A stretch of DNA of 64,000 nucleotides. Source: Niebla homalea. Its lineage: Eukaryota; Ascomycota; Lecanoromycetes; Lecanorales; Ramalinaceae. Shown here piece after piece: positions 21,834 through 32,395 of the stretch; the stretch's first letter is position 1, and each line of letters starts with the position of its first letter. The position numbers and the translations under genes are program-made. The stretch spans positions 868,001-932,000 of the forward strand of contig JAHGAU010000008.1 of NCBI GenBank assembly GCA_019925105.1, given 5' to 3'. The notes beneath the pieces are model-generated. The model searched no databases. It was given only the letters and a program-made list of their open reading frames with translations, and was not told the DNA's origin.

Positions 21834-23356
21834 CTCTCTCTCTCTCTCTCTCTCTCGCGCGCGACGGGATTTCCTGGGTCTGGTCAGTCAGTCGCTGATG
21901 AATCGCCGCAGAACTTGGTCGCCCTGGTCGAGTCCGACGAGGACGTCTCGGCATGCATCAAATTCACCTCCAAACACCACATCGACGTCGCCGTCCGGGG
22001 AGGCGGGCATAGCTACGACGGAGCCAGCTCGGCCGAGGGCATGGTCATCGATCTGCGAAAGCTGAATAAAGTTACCGTCGACAAGGCGGCCAAACGGATC
22101 ACGGGAGGTGGCGGGTGCATCGCCCTGGACCTGGAGAAGCCGGCCGAGGCGGAGGGGTTGAGTGTGCTCTTTGGCGCGGTGAATGAGACTGGTAAAGCAT
22201 CCATCCTTTCCTGCCATCGCCTATCCTTCGTCAGGGTACCCGGCGGAAGTTGCTTTGCTCAATTGTCATCCATGCAGGCATCGGTGGACTCACGACAGCA
22301 GGAGGGATCCGTTGGTTGTCAAGGGAGCATGGATTGGCGATTGATAATCTGCTCTCCGCTCGGGTCGTCCTTGCAAGTGGCGAAGTTGTCACTGCGTCCG
22401 AGACCGAGAGTACGGATCTCTTCTGGGCGATCCGTGGAGGTGGGAGTAATTTTGGCGTGGTGACCGAGTTCGAGTTTCGTGCTTTCGAACAGGGGCGGGT
22501 GTTTTTGTGAGTTGGGCCATGCTTCCATTCACGTTTTGATCATGGTTGACTAACCAGATGGTGAAGCCAAATGCTTTCCTACCCCATGGAAAAGTTGAAG
22601 GAATGCGTCGAGCTCGTGAAACGGATGCGGACGGACGTTGTCGAACCAGGTAAGGGAAAGATGCAGCCCATGTTCGCCCTTATGGCACCACCATCACTCC
22701 CACACACCCCAGCGTTCGTGGTCTTCTACGACGGCCCCGAAGAAGAGGCCAAGAAGATCGCGAAGACACTGTATGACCTAGGGCCACTCAACACCATGGG
22801 CGGCATGATGCCGTACACCGCGGTCACGGGTATTTTCAAGATGATGGAGACGAATGGCTTCGATCGCTGGGCGAGTAGCTCGCTGCACCTGACTTACCCC
22901 ATCGACACGGAAGTGCTTCTCGCGGGGATCGACAGGTTCCTGGAACGAGTGAAGCATCATGGGGATGCATTCAAGCACTCGACATTCATCGTTGATTTGC
23001 GGGACTATCGAAAGATGGCCTCTCTTCCTACCGGTTCAACGGCGTACGCGAATCGATATGATGCTGCAGTCGTGGTGCCGGATTTCAGATGGGATGATGC
23101 AAAGCTAGATCAGACGGCCAGGCAGGAGACGACGGGGATTGTAGCCTTCATGAAGGAATTGCTCAAAGACACGGATAAGAAAACGCGGGTTCAACATGAG
23201 GGCGAACGAGATTTCGAAAGCTTTTATCCCAACGTCTCGTCGGGGACGGAAAAGATTGAAAGTGTGTATGGTTCGAATCTGCCACGACTGGAGGAATTGA
23301 AAGCAAAGTATGATCTGGACATGATGTGGAACAAATGGTTTCCTCTTACCCTGTAG
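21551..23356 (+). CDS. FAD-linked oxidoreductase, berberine bridge enzyme family (5' end uncertain)
   Basis: A PCMH-type FAD-binding fold with a C-terminal BBE domain. Motifs: [42 protein letters not shown] (His for covalent FAD), [33 protein letters not shown], and the closing [15 protein letters not shown]. The second flavin-linking Cys of bicovalent members is absent: TGIGGLT stands where GVCGLT is expected. Introns are 21726-21887 (containing the microsatellite), 22192-22277 and 22507-22566. Members oxidise alcohols, sugars or alkaloid-like substrates with O2; the substrate cannot be read here. The ATG at 21551 is one base out of frame with the rest; the first in-frame ATG, 21648, would cut about 32 conserved N-terminal residues. 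No biosynthetic cluster neighbours are seen. Confidence 0.8.
21776..21863. repeat. Composite microsatellite (CA)27(CT)12-13(GC)3
   Basis: A perfect CA run (about 54 nt) passes directly into a CT run (about 25 nt) and a short GC run. It lies inside the first intron of the FAD oxidase gene. It contains no stop in the host reading frame and would encode Thr-His and Leu-Ser repeats if retained. Confidence 0.95.
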
Positions 23357-23549
23357 GATCCATCTCATGACATCCTCCCAGCGATCAGGTTTATACACCC
23401 GTCTGATTTTTCCAAGGCGATACTACAGCCTCGAGGCCGTTGAACCCATATGTTGAGCCAGTATGATACATTATACCACCCCGAATATGACCAATCCCTA
23501 TATGTAGAGGGCTTTTGTACAACTGGTAGCAGGTGGCTTTTTTTTTTGT

Positions 23550-25346
23550 TCATGGCACTTTCTTGCCCGCCTTCTTGATCATCTCCTTTTCGAGGCTCCG
23601 ATAATCTTTACAATCGACACTCACGAGTCTCGGCTGGCTCGACGAGTTTCCATCGATGATGAGAGCAGAGAGTTTACCTCCTGAAAAGCAGCCAGTGTCG
23701 ATCCCTTTGCTATAGCTTTCGAGCTGCAGCCCGCGCTTTGAATCATGACCATAAATCACAGTGGAACGCTCTTTGGCCGGGAGGAGGGACTGATACTTGT
23801 TCCATAGCTTGGTGGATCCAACATTTAATTAGCAGACGGCCATATTGAAAGGATGTTCAAAAGTGTCAGGGAGTACATATAAGTGCCATGTGACGCACCT
23901 TGAACCAGGGAGTTCCATGCCCCTTGCTGGACGGCACATGAGTTTCCAAATCTACAGTGCGCATATGCATAGCAGCGATTGGGTCTTGGCTCTCGAGATC
24001 AATCCCAGGGAGGAGACCAGCATGTACAACTTGCGCCCGACCCATGCCGGGTACTTGACCAATGTCTACGATGACGGGACACTTTGTCAGGTATTCCAGC
24101 TGTTGCTTGCTAAGTTGTTGGACCAGCAGGCGGTCCGCGACATCCAAGCGGGTAAGCTCCTCGGATTCTTCGCCCAGGGTGGCATGTTCAAGCTCAGAAG
24201 CCTCTTCAGGTATGCCTGGCATCGGAGGCTTCCCCTTCTTCTTGCCAATGGCGCTATAGGTCATGTAATCTCGAGCGGTAAGCAGGACACGGTCTTCATG
24301 GTTCCCACGAACGCAGGAGGCTTCAGCAGACATTGCAAAGTCCACGACTGAAGAGGACGACGGCCCCTTCGAGACCATATCACCAGAAAATATCAGATGG
24401 TCTGTCTTTGAATCAAACTGGACTTCATTGAGTAGCGCTGAGACTGTAGGCGATGTAAGCTCAATCCATGGCAAAGGGCGAAGTTCAGCTGGCGGGCACC
24501 GTAGCTTGCGCACTTACGCTCGTCCTGGCATCCGTGAACATCCCCAATGACCAGTAGTCTTCTGTTTTGCGTATCAGGTCCATTCGAGCCAGGCACTAGA
24601 TTTCCGTCCAGAGATTCGATCTGCGTCATACCGAGGAAGTCCGGACGCAGATTGTGCCCGAACAATCCTTCAACTTTGTCCATCCTAAGCTTGCTAGACG
24701 ACCGTAAACCCTTGTCTTCGTCGAATCTGCGACCCGCCCATGTCTTCCAATTGCCCCAGATCAGAAAGAAGAGTAAGACAAAGGCGATGATGGTTCGTTG
24801 AAAGCGAGGCGCAAAACAGATCCGGAACCAACCTGGGGCGGAGAAGGGACGGGTAGATGTTGGAGAGCTTGAGGCGGATGGGAAGGCGCTCTTCTGCCAC
24901 TCATTCTTGATATAGTCAATTAGGGGACGTCGTTTGCGTGCCGAATGCTGATAGGCATGGGCGTTGCGATAGGAACCGTTGGCTTGGCCATTTGGGATTG
25001 AGGATTCTCGGATAGGTATTCTGGATGGGTTGGATGAGTAGGGTGAGTAGAATTGCTTTTCCGAGGGTGAGGGGACATGATGGAGGGAGCGGCTGGACTG
25101 ATAAGGGCCCGGAGACGGTCGTTGGTTGTTGGGATGAGGATGCTGCTGCTGGGAGGGATAGAATGTGAAGTCTCTCTGTAGAGCATAATCTGTATTGAGG
25201 ATATTCAAGTCTCCGTCCGACAGGCCTTCCCCATCTGACAGGCTTTCCCCATCCGACAACTCGTCTTCACTGCTCGCGTATTCCCTGGCTCGGTGAATCG
25301 AACCTCCAGCTTTGGACTGGGGATTGGGAGGGTGGTGATGAGACAT
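23550..25346 (-). CDS. Membrane-anchored calcineurin-like phosphoesterase, Ppn2-like
   Basis: Three exons (24518-25346, 23899-24443, 23550-23807) give 543 residues. The first 170 are polar and contain a short repeat of LSDGE type. One hydrophobic helix (TIIAFVLLFFLIW) near residue 190 would make a type II membrane protein with the enzyme in the lumen. The PPP-type metal centre is complete: GDVHGC, GDMVSKGP, GNHED, a HAGLLPG histidine and YGHDSKRG, followed by DTGCFSGGKLSA. These match the yeast Ppn2 group, a vacuolar Zn-dependent endopolyphosphatase delivered as a membrane protein. Substrate and location are inferred from that family; other bis(5'-nucleosyl)tetraphosphatase-like enzymes share the motifs. 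Two introns have canonical ends and a TGCTAAT-type branch site in the second. Confidence 0.8.
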
Positions 25347-25987
25347 AGCCGGAGCCTACAATGTTAGGGATCCCATCGTGGGCTCCTTGGTCTCCCATAC
25401 GCCCGAACGTATTTCAGCTCCAGATGATAGTGAAAACACATGACCGCGTAAGCGGAGAGCGGAGCCTTTTGGGTCGCATACCGACGAAAACCTGCCAAGG
25501 AGCCAAGATACCAAGTCCTTGGCGTTTGAGCTGCATTTGGTGGGTCTCAGTAATTCTATCGGCCACCCACAGCCAATGACATTTCAGGGGCTGGTGGGGT
25601 TATTTCGCTGTCGCCTGACCTCGGGACACTTTGCAGGTCATTCAATTTGCACGTCGCTGCCAGCCAAATGGATGTGAATCCGAGCGAAGCAGGTGCATAG
25701 ACTCTAGGTTGTGCTAATGTCTCCTCTGTCAGAGTCACACTGACCAACACATGGACCAACGTCGCCGCCCGAATGTTGAGCCTCTCTCGCATCAACGCAC
25801 CACGACTTCCCATAAGTAGGCTTGATGCGGAGAGCACAACTCGCCTTGAAAGGTAAAGATCGGATTCTAGATGTATGAGTACATAGGCTGCTTGACTTGG
25901 AAAGCAAAGGTACACCGAGCTCAGCATCATTTCCTATTTCCTTTCCAGGATGGTCTTCACTTTACGAGACTCAGGCTTGGATGAATC
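25347..25987. other. Intergenic
   Basis: Promoter side of the Ppn2-like gene and 3' flank of the next minus-strand gene. ORFs here look random; nothing else recognised. Confidence 0.4.
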
Positions 25988-27565
25988 CTATCGGTACTTC
26001 TCATACTGCTTTTCCTCTTCCCTTCTAGAGGCCACAAAGGCTGCTATCCTTTCTCCATACATCTCCTGCGGCTGCTTTCCTGCTCTCAGGATTTCTCTCT
26101 CGTGCACCACGGCTTCTTCCTTTGTCATGCAAACAAGCTCGTTTGACTCGAGCTGAACGTTCTTCTGACCTTCACAGCTGTTTGAGATTTGAAATCCCTG
26201 CTCAGGCCTAGTCCACCTCACCAGCGCTAATCGAGTTGCCAGTCCACTAATCACACTCTTTCCTCGGTAAACTTCTTCGATCAGATATCCCACATCGTTA
26301 GCTGTCAAGGGTATTCTGAGTCCCACGTGATCCTGGCCACTTTGTCTCACCATTCGCTCCTCTAAACCTTGCAAAGTGGATAGGATGGCGTCGTACATCT
26401 TCTCTCGTGCCTTACCAGCAGATGCTTCATGTGGATATCCGGTCATCTCCATAGCTACGAAATTGGCAATAGTGTATCCAAATATTGCAGGCATGGTGCC
26501 CATGACAGGCAGAATCCTTGCTCTGAAGTCAGGCAATACGCTCAGCTCGTGGACTTTGCCTCTTTGATATTCCTCATCCGGCAATGGCAGAAGCTCTGCC
26601 TTGCCAAGTCCAGGTTTTTCGGTCGAGTAGACGACCGGTATGCCTTCTTTAATTCCGGCGGCACGCAGTTGTCTTCGCGTCACTCTAGAAAGTGGATCCT
26701 CGATGCTGGCACTGATGTCTCCAACGAATATTCGAGAGGGGTCACTCTTGCAGCCAGCACCCATGGAGCTGACAACTTTGATACCATGACTGTGGCAATA
26801 TCGCAAGAGTGCAACTTTGCTATCAATATTGTCAATAGCATCCACCACATAGTCTGGCGTCTGAAGATTGGCAGAGTCCCAAGCTGCTAATAAGGTATTC
26901 GCACGGCTCTCTTTCCACACCTCGTTGTAGCATTGCCATTCTAGCCATGGCACAACAGCTTGTAATCGCCTCCTGACGCAGTCGACTTTGGGTGTGCCAA
27001 CATCCGCAAGTGTGGCCACTGCGTGTCTGTTCAAGCTCGAAAGCGTGACTTGATCGAAGTCCACCAATCGTAGCTTTGACACGCCTGAGCGGGCGAGGGC
27101 ACTTGTACAGTGGGACCCGACACCACCAAGTCCGACAATTATGACAAAGGCATTTCGAAGCCTTTGAAAGCGTTGAGGGCCAAGGAAGGATGCTGTTCGT
27201 GTAAGTTGCTCGTCGACCAGCTCCTTATCGTAATCGCCGGCTTGAGCCCTTCGTGCGAGAGCAGCTACTCTTTGATCTTCCTTATCCGGTATCCGGCTGC
27301 TTTGAGGGGCGCCAAATTCATTGAGCTTCACTAGGTCAATCAGCGCTTCTAGAAACTAGTAGAAATGACAGTCTGTCAGTACCAATGCAGCTTTATGGTC
27401 ATCACTTAGATCTGGGATCGATGCTTTGAGTTCGTCCACTTTCTCCTTCCGGCGGATTGCTTGGGTGCCGTAGATGGCGCCTGCGACTGTGACAGCTGAT
27501 ACTGCTGCGACTGCCGCGAGCTGTACACGGTGGTAGGACAATTGGCGATCAAACCAAGACGACAT
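25988..27565 (-). CDS. tRNA threonylcarbamoyladenosine dehydratase (TcdA/Tcd1 family)
   Basis: A ThiF/E1-like enzyme that converts t6A37 of ANN-decoding tRNAs to its cyclic form using ATP. VIIVGLGGVGSHCTSALARSGV is the nucleotide-binding glycine motif. LRLVDFDQVTLSSLNRHA is the family-typical strand with the Asp and Arg of the active site. DYVVDAIDNIDSK and a VVSSMGAGCKSDPSRI segment follow. The N-terminus MSSWFDRQLSYHR has one hydrophobic helix (VQLAAVAAVSAVTVAGAIYG) and a basic flank, fitting the yeast proteins on the mitochondrial outer membrane. One intron separates this anchor exon from the enzyme between about 27405 and 27332. No GT...AG pair gives an ideal join: a GTGATG donor with the ..TTTCTAG acceptor (57 nt) or ..ACCTAG acceptor (75 nt) both keep frame but drop residues that look conserved. 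Confidence 0.88.
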
Positions 27566-28668
27566 CGCTTCTTCTTCTTGCGGTACTGACGGAGGTTTTG
27601 GCTTGCTAGAGTTACAGACCCGTTCACAAGATTGATCACGAATTCGACGCCCTTGATAAGCCCCAGGTGACCGCATTATTTGATCTGGTTGTATATAAAG
27701 CGACAAGTAGCTTCGGTATGATGAAGACCATATTGACTTACGATGTTTGTTGATGCAGATGTTATTGTACTCTAGGAGCCCAGGCACATGAAACGTTTAT
27801 CAAGCCTTGCTGCACAATTATATCATTGCGGAAGCATTCCGTCCTTTCACTTATAATTCGTCCGTTTTGTTTCAGTTTTGAACTCTCCGACCTTCAACCA
27901 CGAAACTGAGCAGGTCTGCACAAACTCCTCTACTCCTCTAACTATGCCGATACTGATAACCTGCGTGTAGTCCTCACTCGATGCGGAAAATCATCACCAG
28001 AGCTACACGAAAACCTCTTCACTCGGGGCACTGTCGAGCTACGGCCGATGACCCTTGAGGAGAAGACAAATGACTGATCGTGCGAACAGAGATCTTAGGA
28101 GTGGCCTCCACCTGTGGGAGCGCAGCCTGGACAGCTCAGCTTTCGTGGTCCTCACCTTGTCACGGGAGAAGGAGCAGGTTGCTCGCCAGTGTTTGAAGGC
28201 ACGACGTGTAGCAGCCATGACGAGACTATCTTCTCGGAGGCGTGCTCCCCATCTCTGCTTCTGGATTTCCCGGGCAGATGTTGCGTGGACGACACTGCTA
28301 CTGACGAGATAAATCAAATGTAGTTTTCAATCGGACAGGCATTCATTGCTCCGTTGAAGCCTTCATTCAAGGGATGAACCACCGCTTCCTTTGGGTGAGA
28401 TGTGACGGGAACACAGGCTCGGTGATGAGACAAAGATTACAAAAGCCAAATTTGTCAGGCAGCCGGCTAGCCCTTCATCGGGTGAGGCAAGGTTGTCGGT
28501 GAGAACATAAGAGAGCTAATCTGAGGGCCTGGAGACGTTCCATAATTTATTAACCCGCAATTCTACAAGAAGGGTTATCAGAGTACAAAATCTATATTGG
28601 CCCTTGCTTGCGACATCAAATCCGGTGCGCCTCTCGCTTTGTAAATCGTCATCCCGACAAGCTTCACC
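27566..28668. other. Intergenic 1.1 kb
   Basis: TATATA at 27692-27697 lies about 130 bp before the tRNA dehydratase start and could be its TATA box. Overlapping ORFs on both strands at 28.04-28.32 kb show no family signal. The right end is the 3' flank of the DUF4336 gene. Confidence 0.4.
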
Positions 28669-29487
28669 CTACTTTTCTTTCGCGAGCGCTTTGAGATGCC
28701 AATCAAAGACTTTGCGGAACACGCCTTTTCCTCCCGACTCAATGACATCCCCATGGCACGGGATGATCCGATCAAAGTCCCATGCCGCGATTCTCTCAAC
28801 GCTCTTGTTGAAATCGGGCCTATTGCCGGAGCTGGCTATATACCATAAGAATCTCTTCTGCCATGTTGCGTCGCCCCTCGTGTTCTGCAAGCCGATGAAC
28901 AGCTTTGTCAGGAATCCGCTCTCGGGATTCTCCTTGGTCTTGCTAAATTGCTCACATGCGGGGAGGTTGAACATCATATCCGCCTCAATGACTGTTCGGT
29001 CAAGTTTATGCAAGAACACGAGCTCTTTGTTGGCATGGGAGCCCACATACTCGACTTCAAATTCACGGTCGAATTCCTCATCAACTCTCATGGTTGCTTT
29101 ATTTGACTGCGTCCAGACATAGCTGAAGATATTGCCCTTGGTCTCCGGGTTCTTCTCTCGTTTCTCGGGTAGGCCTTCCGGACACATCAGCGCAGCACCC
29201 GGATATGCTTTGGCCCAATCAGATATGTAGATATGATGCTCGATATCTGTGGCGGCAATGTAGGTGACCTTGCCGAGGGCGTCGACGGTGGAGCGTACGT
29301 CCGAGGTCAGTGCCGTTGGGGAGAAGACTGCGAGAGCACCGGATTGCAGCTTGACTATGGTGCCTCGACCACCGACCTTGAATTTTCCAAAGCGATAAAA
29401 GGGTGAGGAGCAAGTGAAAATGTTTGGAGTCACCTGTCTGATGACCATGACGGCGGCCGGATCGGGAGGGACGAGCTTTGAAGTCAT
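28669..29487 (-). CDS. DUF4336 protein, metallo-beta-lactamase-like
   Basis: A single-exon gene of 272 residues starting MTSKLVPPDPAAVMVIRQVTPNIFTC. YIAATDIEHHIYISDWAKAYP corresponds to the modified metal-binding region of DUF4336. VFLHKLDRTVIEADMMFNLP and WDFDRIIPCHGDVIESGG (a His/Asp pair) follow the lactamase fold order. The usual HxHxDH is reduced to DIEHHIYISDW, so the metal centre is non-standard. Function is unknown; homologues occur widely in fungi and bacteria. Soluble, with no targeting sequence seen. The ATG at 29487 is the first and gives full family length. Confidence 0.8.
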   Translation of the reverse strand: MTSKLVPPDPAAVMVIRQVTPNIFTCSSPFYRFGKFKVGGRGTIVKLQSGALAVFSPTALTSDVRSTVDALGKVTYIAATDIEHHIYISDWAKAYPGAALMCPEGLPEKREKNPETKGNIFSYVWTQSNKATMRVDEEFDREFEVEYVGSHANKELVFLHKLDRTVIEADMMFNLPACEQFSKTKENPESGFLTKLFIGLQNTRGDATWQKRFLWYIASSGNRPDFNKSVERIAAWDFDRIIPCHGDVIESGGKGVFRKVFDWHLKALAKEK

Positions 29488-30117
29488 GTTGATTCAGGAA
29501 TGAGTCTAAGCTGCAGAGTATAATGAGATAGTAGAAGAGCAGAGTGGTCGTTCTGAGAAGAGCAAAACCTTCCTACATATGCACAGCATCAAATCATCAC
29601 AGCGTCAGAATATCGCATCTGATAACGGACCGTCATGCACACCACCGTCATCGTCATAGTTCCGTTAGTAACCTCGGTCAAATGAGATACTCTTCTTATT
29701 GGATGGCTTTTAGTAGCTCCAATTACCACCCCTGGTGCCCCCCCTTGAGGCCTTGAGCCCCTTTCGTCATGATAGATTTCTAGGGCTGACGACAGCTACG
29801 AGAATATGAGAATTGAGATCGAGGGTCTTGGCTGAGGGGGCCCACCACACGGCCGACTTTTGCGCCCTCGCGCTGGTCGCGCCCTTCCTTTCTCGTTCCA
29901 GCTCCCCTAATTTTCCTAGTGGGCAAGTGGGCATTTCCCGATTCTCTCCCAGCTGCTTTCCTGTTGACGTACGTTGTTCAACCTCACGCCTGAATTCCTT
30001 GTTTCCTGTTTTCATTGCGCCCCCCCCATCCCCCCTGTCCTTGCACTCTCCAATTCTCTCTCTTCCATTCTCCTGATCAATTGGTCTCTTCCAGTTCATA
30101 CAGATCACATCAGCGTA
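29488..30117. other. Divergent promoter region
   Basis: Between the minus-strand DUF4336 gene and the plus-strand acidic protein gene. It contains C-rich runs around 30018-30040 and general CT-rich leader sequence from about 29,880. No gene seen. Confidence 0.4.
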
Positions 30118-30825
30118 ATGTCTTCAAGAAAGAGAAAGCAAGATGCCGAAGAGGAACTCCAAGCCCTCCCCAGCGATGGAAGTGACGAGGAAGAAGAGTA
30201 AGATTAGTCTTGTTGCTGTTCATCCCTATACCCTCCCTGCAATCTCATGCGCTCAGGCGACTTAGCGTTGTTGATGACATATCATATCCCTCTCCCCCCG
30301 AACAGCTGCTTAGTTATCATGAAAAGCGGCTCTTTCGAGAGCTTGCTGCTGATGCTGGGTGGGATGCTGAATTCGGCTCCAGATACGAAGAATCTGACGC
30401 GAGTGATGTCGGAGAAGACGAAGTGGAATCCGATGTAGAAGACGCGGAGGAAGAAGAGGAAGAGGACGGTGAAGGAGAAGCCGAAGGTATGCGCCTATCA
30501 GACGCCTCAAACCGCCCTCATCCACCTTGATAGTTTTACTGACCCTCCCAACCTGATAGCCCCACCACCGGCCAAAAAGCAAAAGACGACACCAAGTAAA
30601 GCAGCCGCCAAGGAGCCAGCCGATGACGAAGAAGAACCTGAGGAGGACGACGAGGACGAAGCCGAGGCTGAAGCCGAGGCTGATGACGATGCGGAGGAAC
30701 CAGAGGATGCTGATGGTAACGAGGATACCGCCACATCCAGTGGCCCTGCAGCCAGCGCCAAGGATGCGAAAGGCAGCAAAGTGCCCAAAGAGAAGAGTCT
30801 GGATGAGGTCGAGGCAGAAGACTAA
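30118..30825 (+). CDS. Small highly acidic nuclear-type protein
   Basis: Three exons (30118-30197, 30383-30486, 30560-30825) give 149 residues. The start MSSRKRKQDAEEELQALP carries a basic patch. The middle and C-terminal parts are almost continuous Glu/Asp with Ala. PPPAKKQKTTPSKAAAKEP is a likely nuclear localisation signal. The last residues (SLDEVEAED) are also acidic. There is no folded domain. The composition is that of histone-binding or ribosome-biogenesis accessory proteins, but no family can be named. Exon 2 frame and both introns follow consensus; the first intron is long (185 nt) for this window, so an alternative 3' splice site is possible. Confidence 0.6.
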
Positions 30826-31133
30826 AGTCTCAGAGTCAGGGAGAATCGGATGGGAAGCATCAAAGCACCAAAAGTCATTGCCGTTCCTTGGATTGGCGTG
30901 GTAAGCTACCTTTTAAGCTACCTTTTGGAGTGCTCCCTAGACCAATGCAACGTCCATCTCAACATGTTCTCTACTACCCGCTGTAGTGCGGCAATTCTTC
31001 TTCGGCCAGTGCAGTCTGCAGCCTGCGTATCAAATCATCTATTGTGCTGTACCTACCTGCGAACCCCTCCCTTGGGGCAATGCGTTTTAATTTGATCCGT
31101 CATACCTATCTCGCAATTCTCTCGCAATTCACT
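30826..31133. other. Intergenic between convergent genes
   Basis: 3' flanks only. A short direct repeat, AAGCTACCTTTT, occurs twice near 30902-30926. No gene seen. Confidence 0.4.
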
Positions 31134-32126
31134 TCACAAGCTCCAGCGTTTTGCAATCTGTATCCCCTCCGCCAGCGTCCCAACTCGTGCATCGATCGCA
31201 TACCCTTTCCCCTCCAGCCGCCTGCACTCCGCATACAACTCCTTCAACGGCGTCGAAAACACCTCAATAAACTCGTTCTCCTCGAGCTCTGGTTTGAGAT
31301 TCTGATTTTGGGGGTCCGCCATATCCACCTTGACGTGAACCATGTTGAGATTTGTGTTGCAAAATCCGGGATCTGCCATAAACCGCATAAGCCCCGATGC
31401 ACCCTTCAAAGGCTTCGCCTCGACAGCACCGCTCCCACCAAACCCATCGTGTCCGAAATGATACAACAGCACTCACCATTGAACATCACACAGCCCACCC
31501 CCCACCCATCCTTTTCCACCGTCCCCACATACCCTGTCTCCTCCTTCAACTCCCTCACCGCGCTCTCCGCCGCCGACTCACCTGCATCGACCAGCCCCGC
31601 GGGAACCTCGATGACCACCTTGTTGATCGGTGGTCGGAACTGCTTTTGGAGCACGATCTCCGGGCCGGTGGGTTTCTGGAGGATGGCTACGATGCCGACG
31701 CCGTCGATTGCTGAACCCTGGGGGCGGGTCTAGATGAAAAGTGGTGAGATGCAGCATCTAGAAAAGGGCACTTGCAAACGAGATTTGGATTTGGGGTTCT
31801 CAATCCCTGAAAAAAAAAAAACAATCCAAAAAAGAAAAAAAGAAAAACGTACCGATCGCTCAGCGGATTCCCATGTGCGTTGTTTGCCGGTGGGGTCGGT
31901 GTATGTGGTCCTTTTGGTAAGAGTCAGTCTTCAATCGACACATGTTTATGACCACTGTCAGATCGTTTATACAAAACTAGCTTGGTCCAACGTGCATCCT
32001 GATTTTCCTGTAAAGTGAGCGGCAGTATTTCAGCACCTATTCTACAAATCCCGTTTCACTATGTCGTACCAATGGACCTGTAGACAGCACTTTCGCGTCT
32101 GTTGGTTTGGGATCGTCTCCAGGCAT
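31134..32126 (-). CDS. Nudix hydrolase, ADP-ribose pyrophosphatase (Ysa1-like)
   Basis: Five exons (32070-32126, 31973-32007, 31853-31910, 31477-31729, 31134-31372) give 213 residues. Reconstructing them restores WTKLVLTTYTDPTGKQRTWESAERSTRPQ in two joined pieces, typical of Ysa1. The Nudix box is intact: GLVDAGES, then seven residues, then RELKEETGY (GX5EX7REUXEEXGU). QKQFRPPINKVVIEVPAGL precedes it as in ADP-sugar diphosphatases. The family hydrolyses ADP-ribose to AMP and ribose-5-phosphate, clearing a reactive metabolite. The protein is soluble with no targeting peptide. The third intron holds A-rich tracts. The gene is head to head with a second Nudix gene 269 bp away. Confidence 0.88.
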
Positions 32127-32395
32127 AATTGCTCCAGATGCGGAATTGATGTTTTAGCCCACCAATTTAAGGCGAAGAGTAACGGGGGTTGGAGACTCGT
32201 TTTGCTTTGTGGGAGACATCATGTGAGCCTAGTAGGCCTGATCCCGCCTTCATGTTTGTTCTCCTACGTCATCAGCATGTCACGATATAAAACGTCATTC
32301 AGGTCGGCATTTAATAGTGTGGCAATATACTGAAGTGAATCTGAGGCATTACCATACCGCTTTGAGAAGAAAGGTAACGAAGTATCATATTGCTT

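Noticed and set aside
21648..21890. A (Thr-His)n(Leu-Ser)n protein segment in the FAD oxidase
   Set aside because: It coincides with a GT...AG interval that breaks a conserved family alignment. It is treated as an intron, with retention listed only as a possibility.
28039..28323. Overlapping ORFs on both strands near 28.1 kb
   Set aside because: Several frames are open at once by chance; none matches a family.
32061..32333. A 90-codon plus-strand ORF between the two Nudix genes
   Set aside because: It overlaps the first two exons and promoter of the minus-strand Nudix gene and has no recognisable features.
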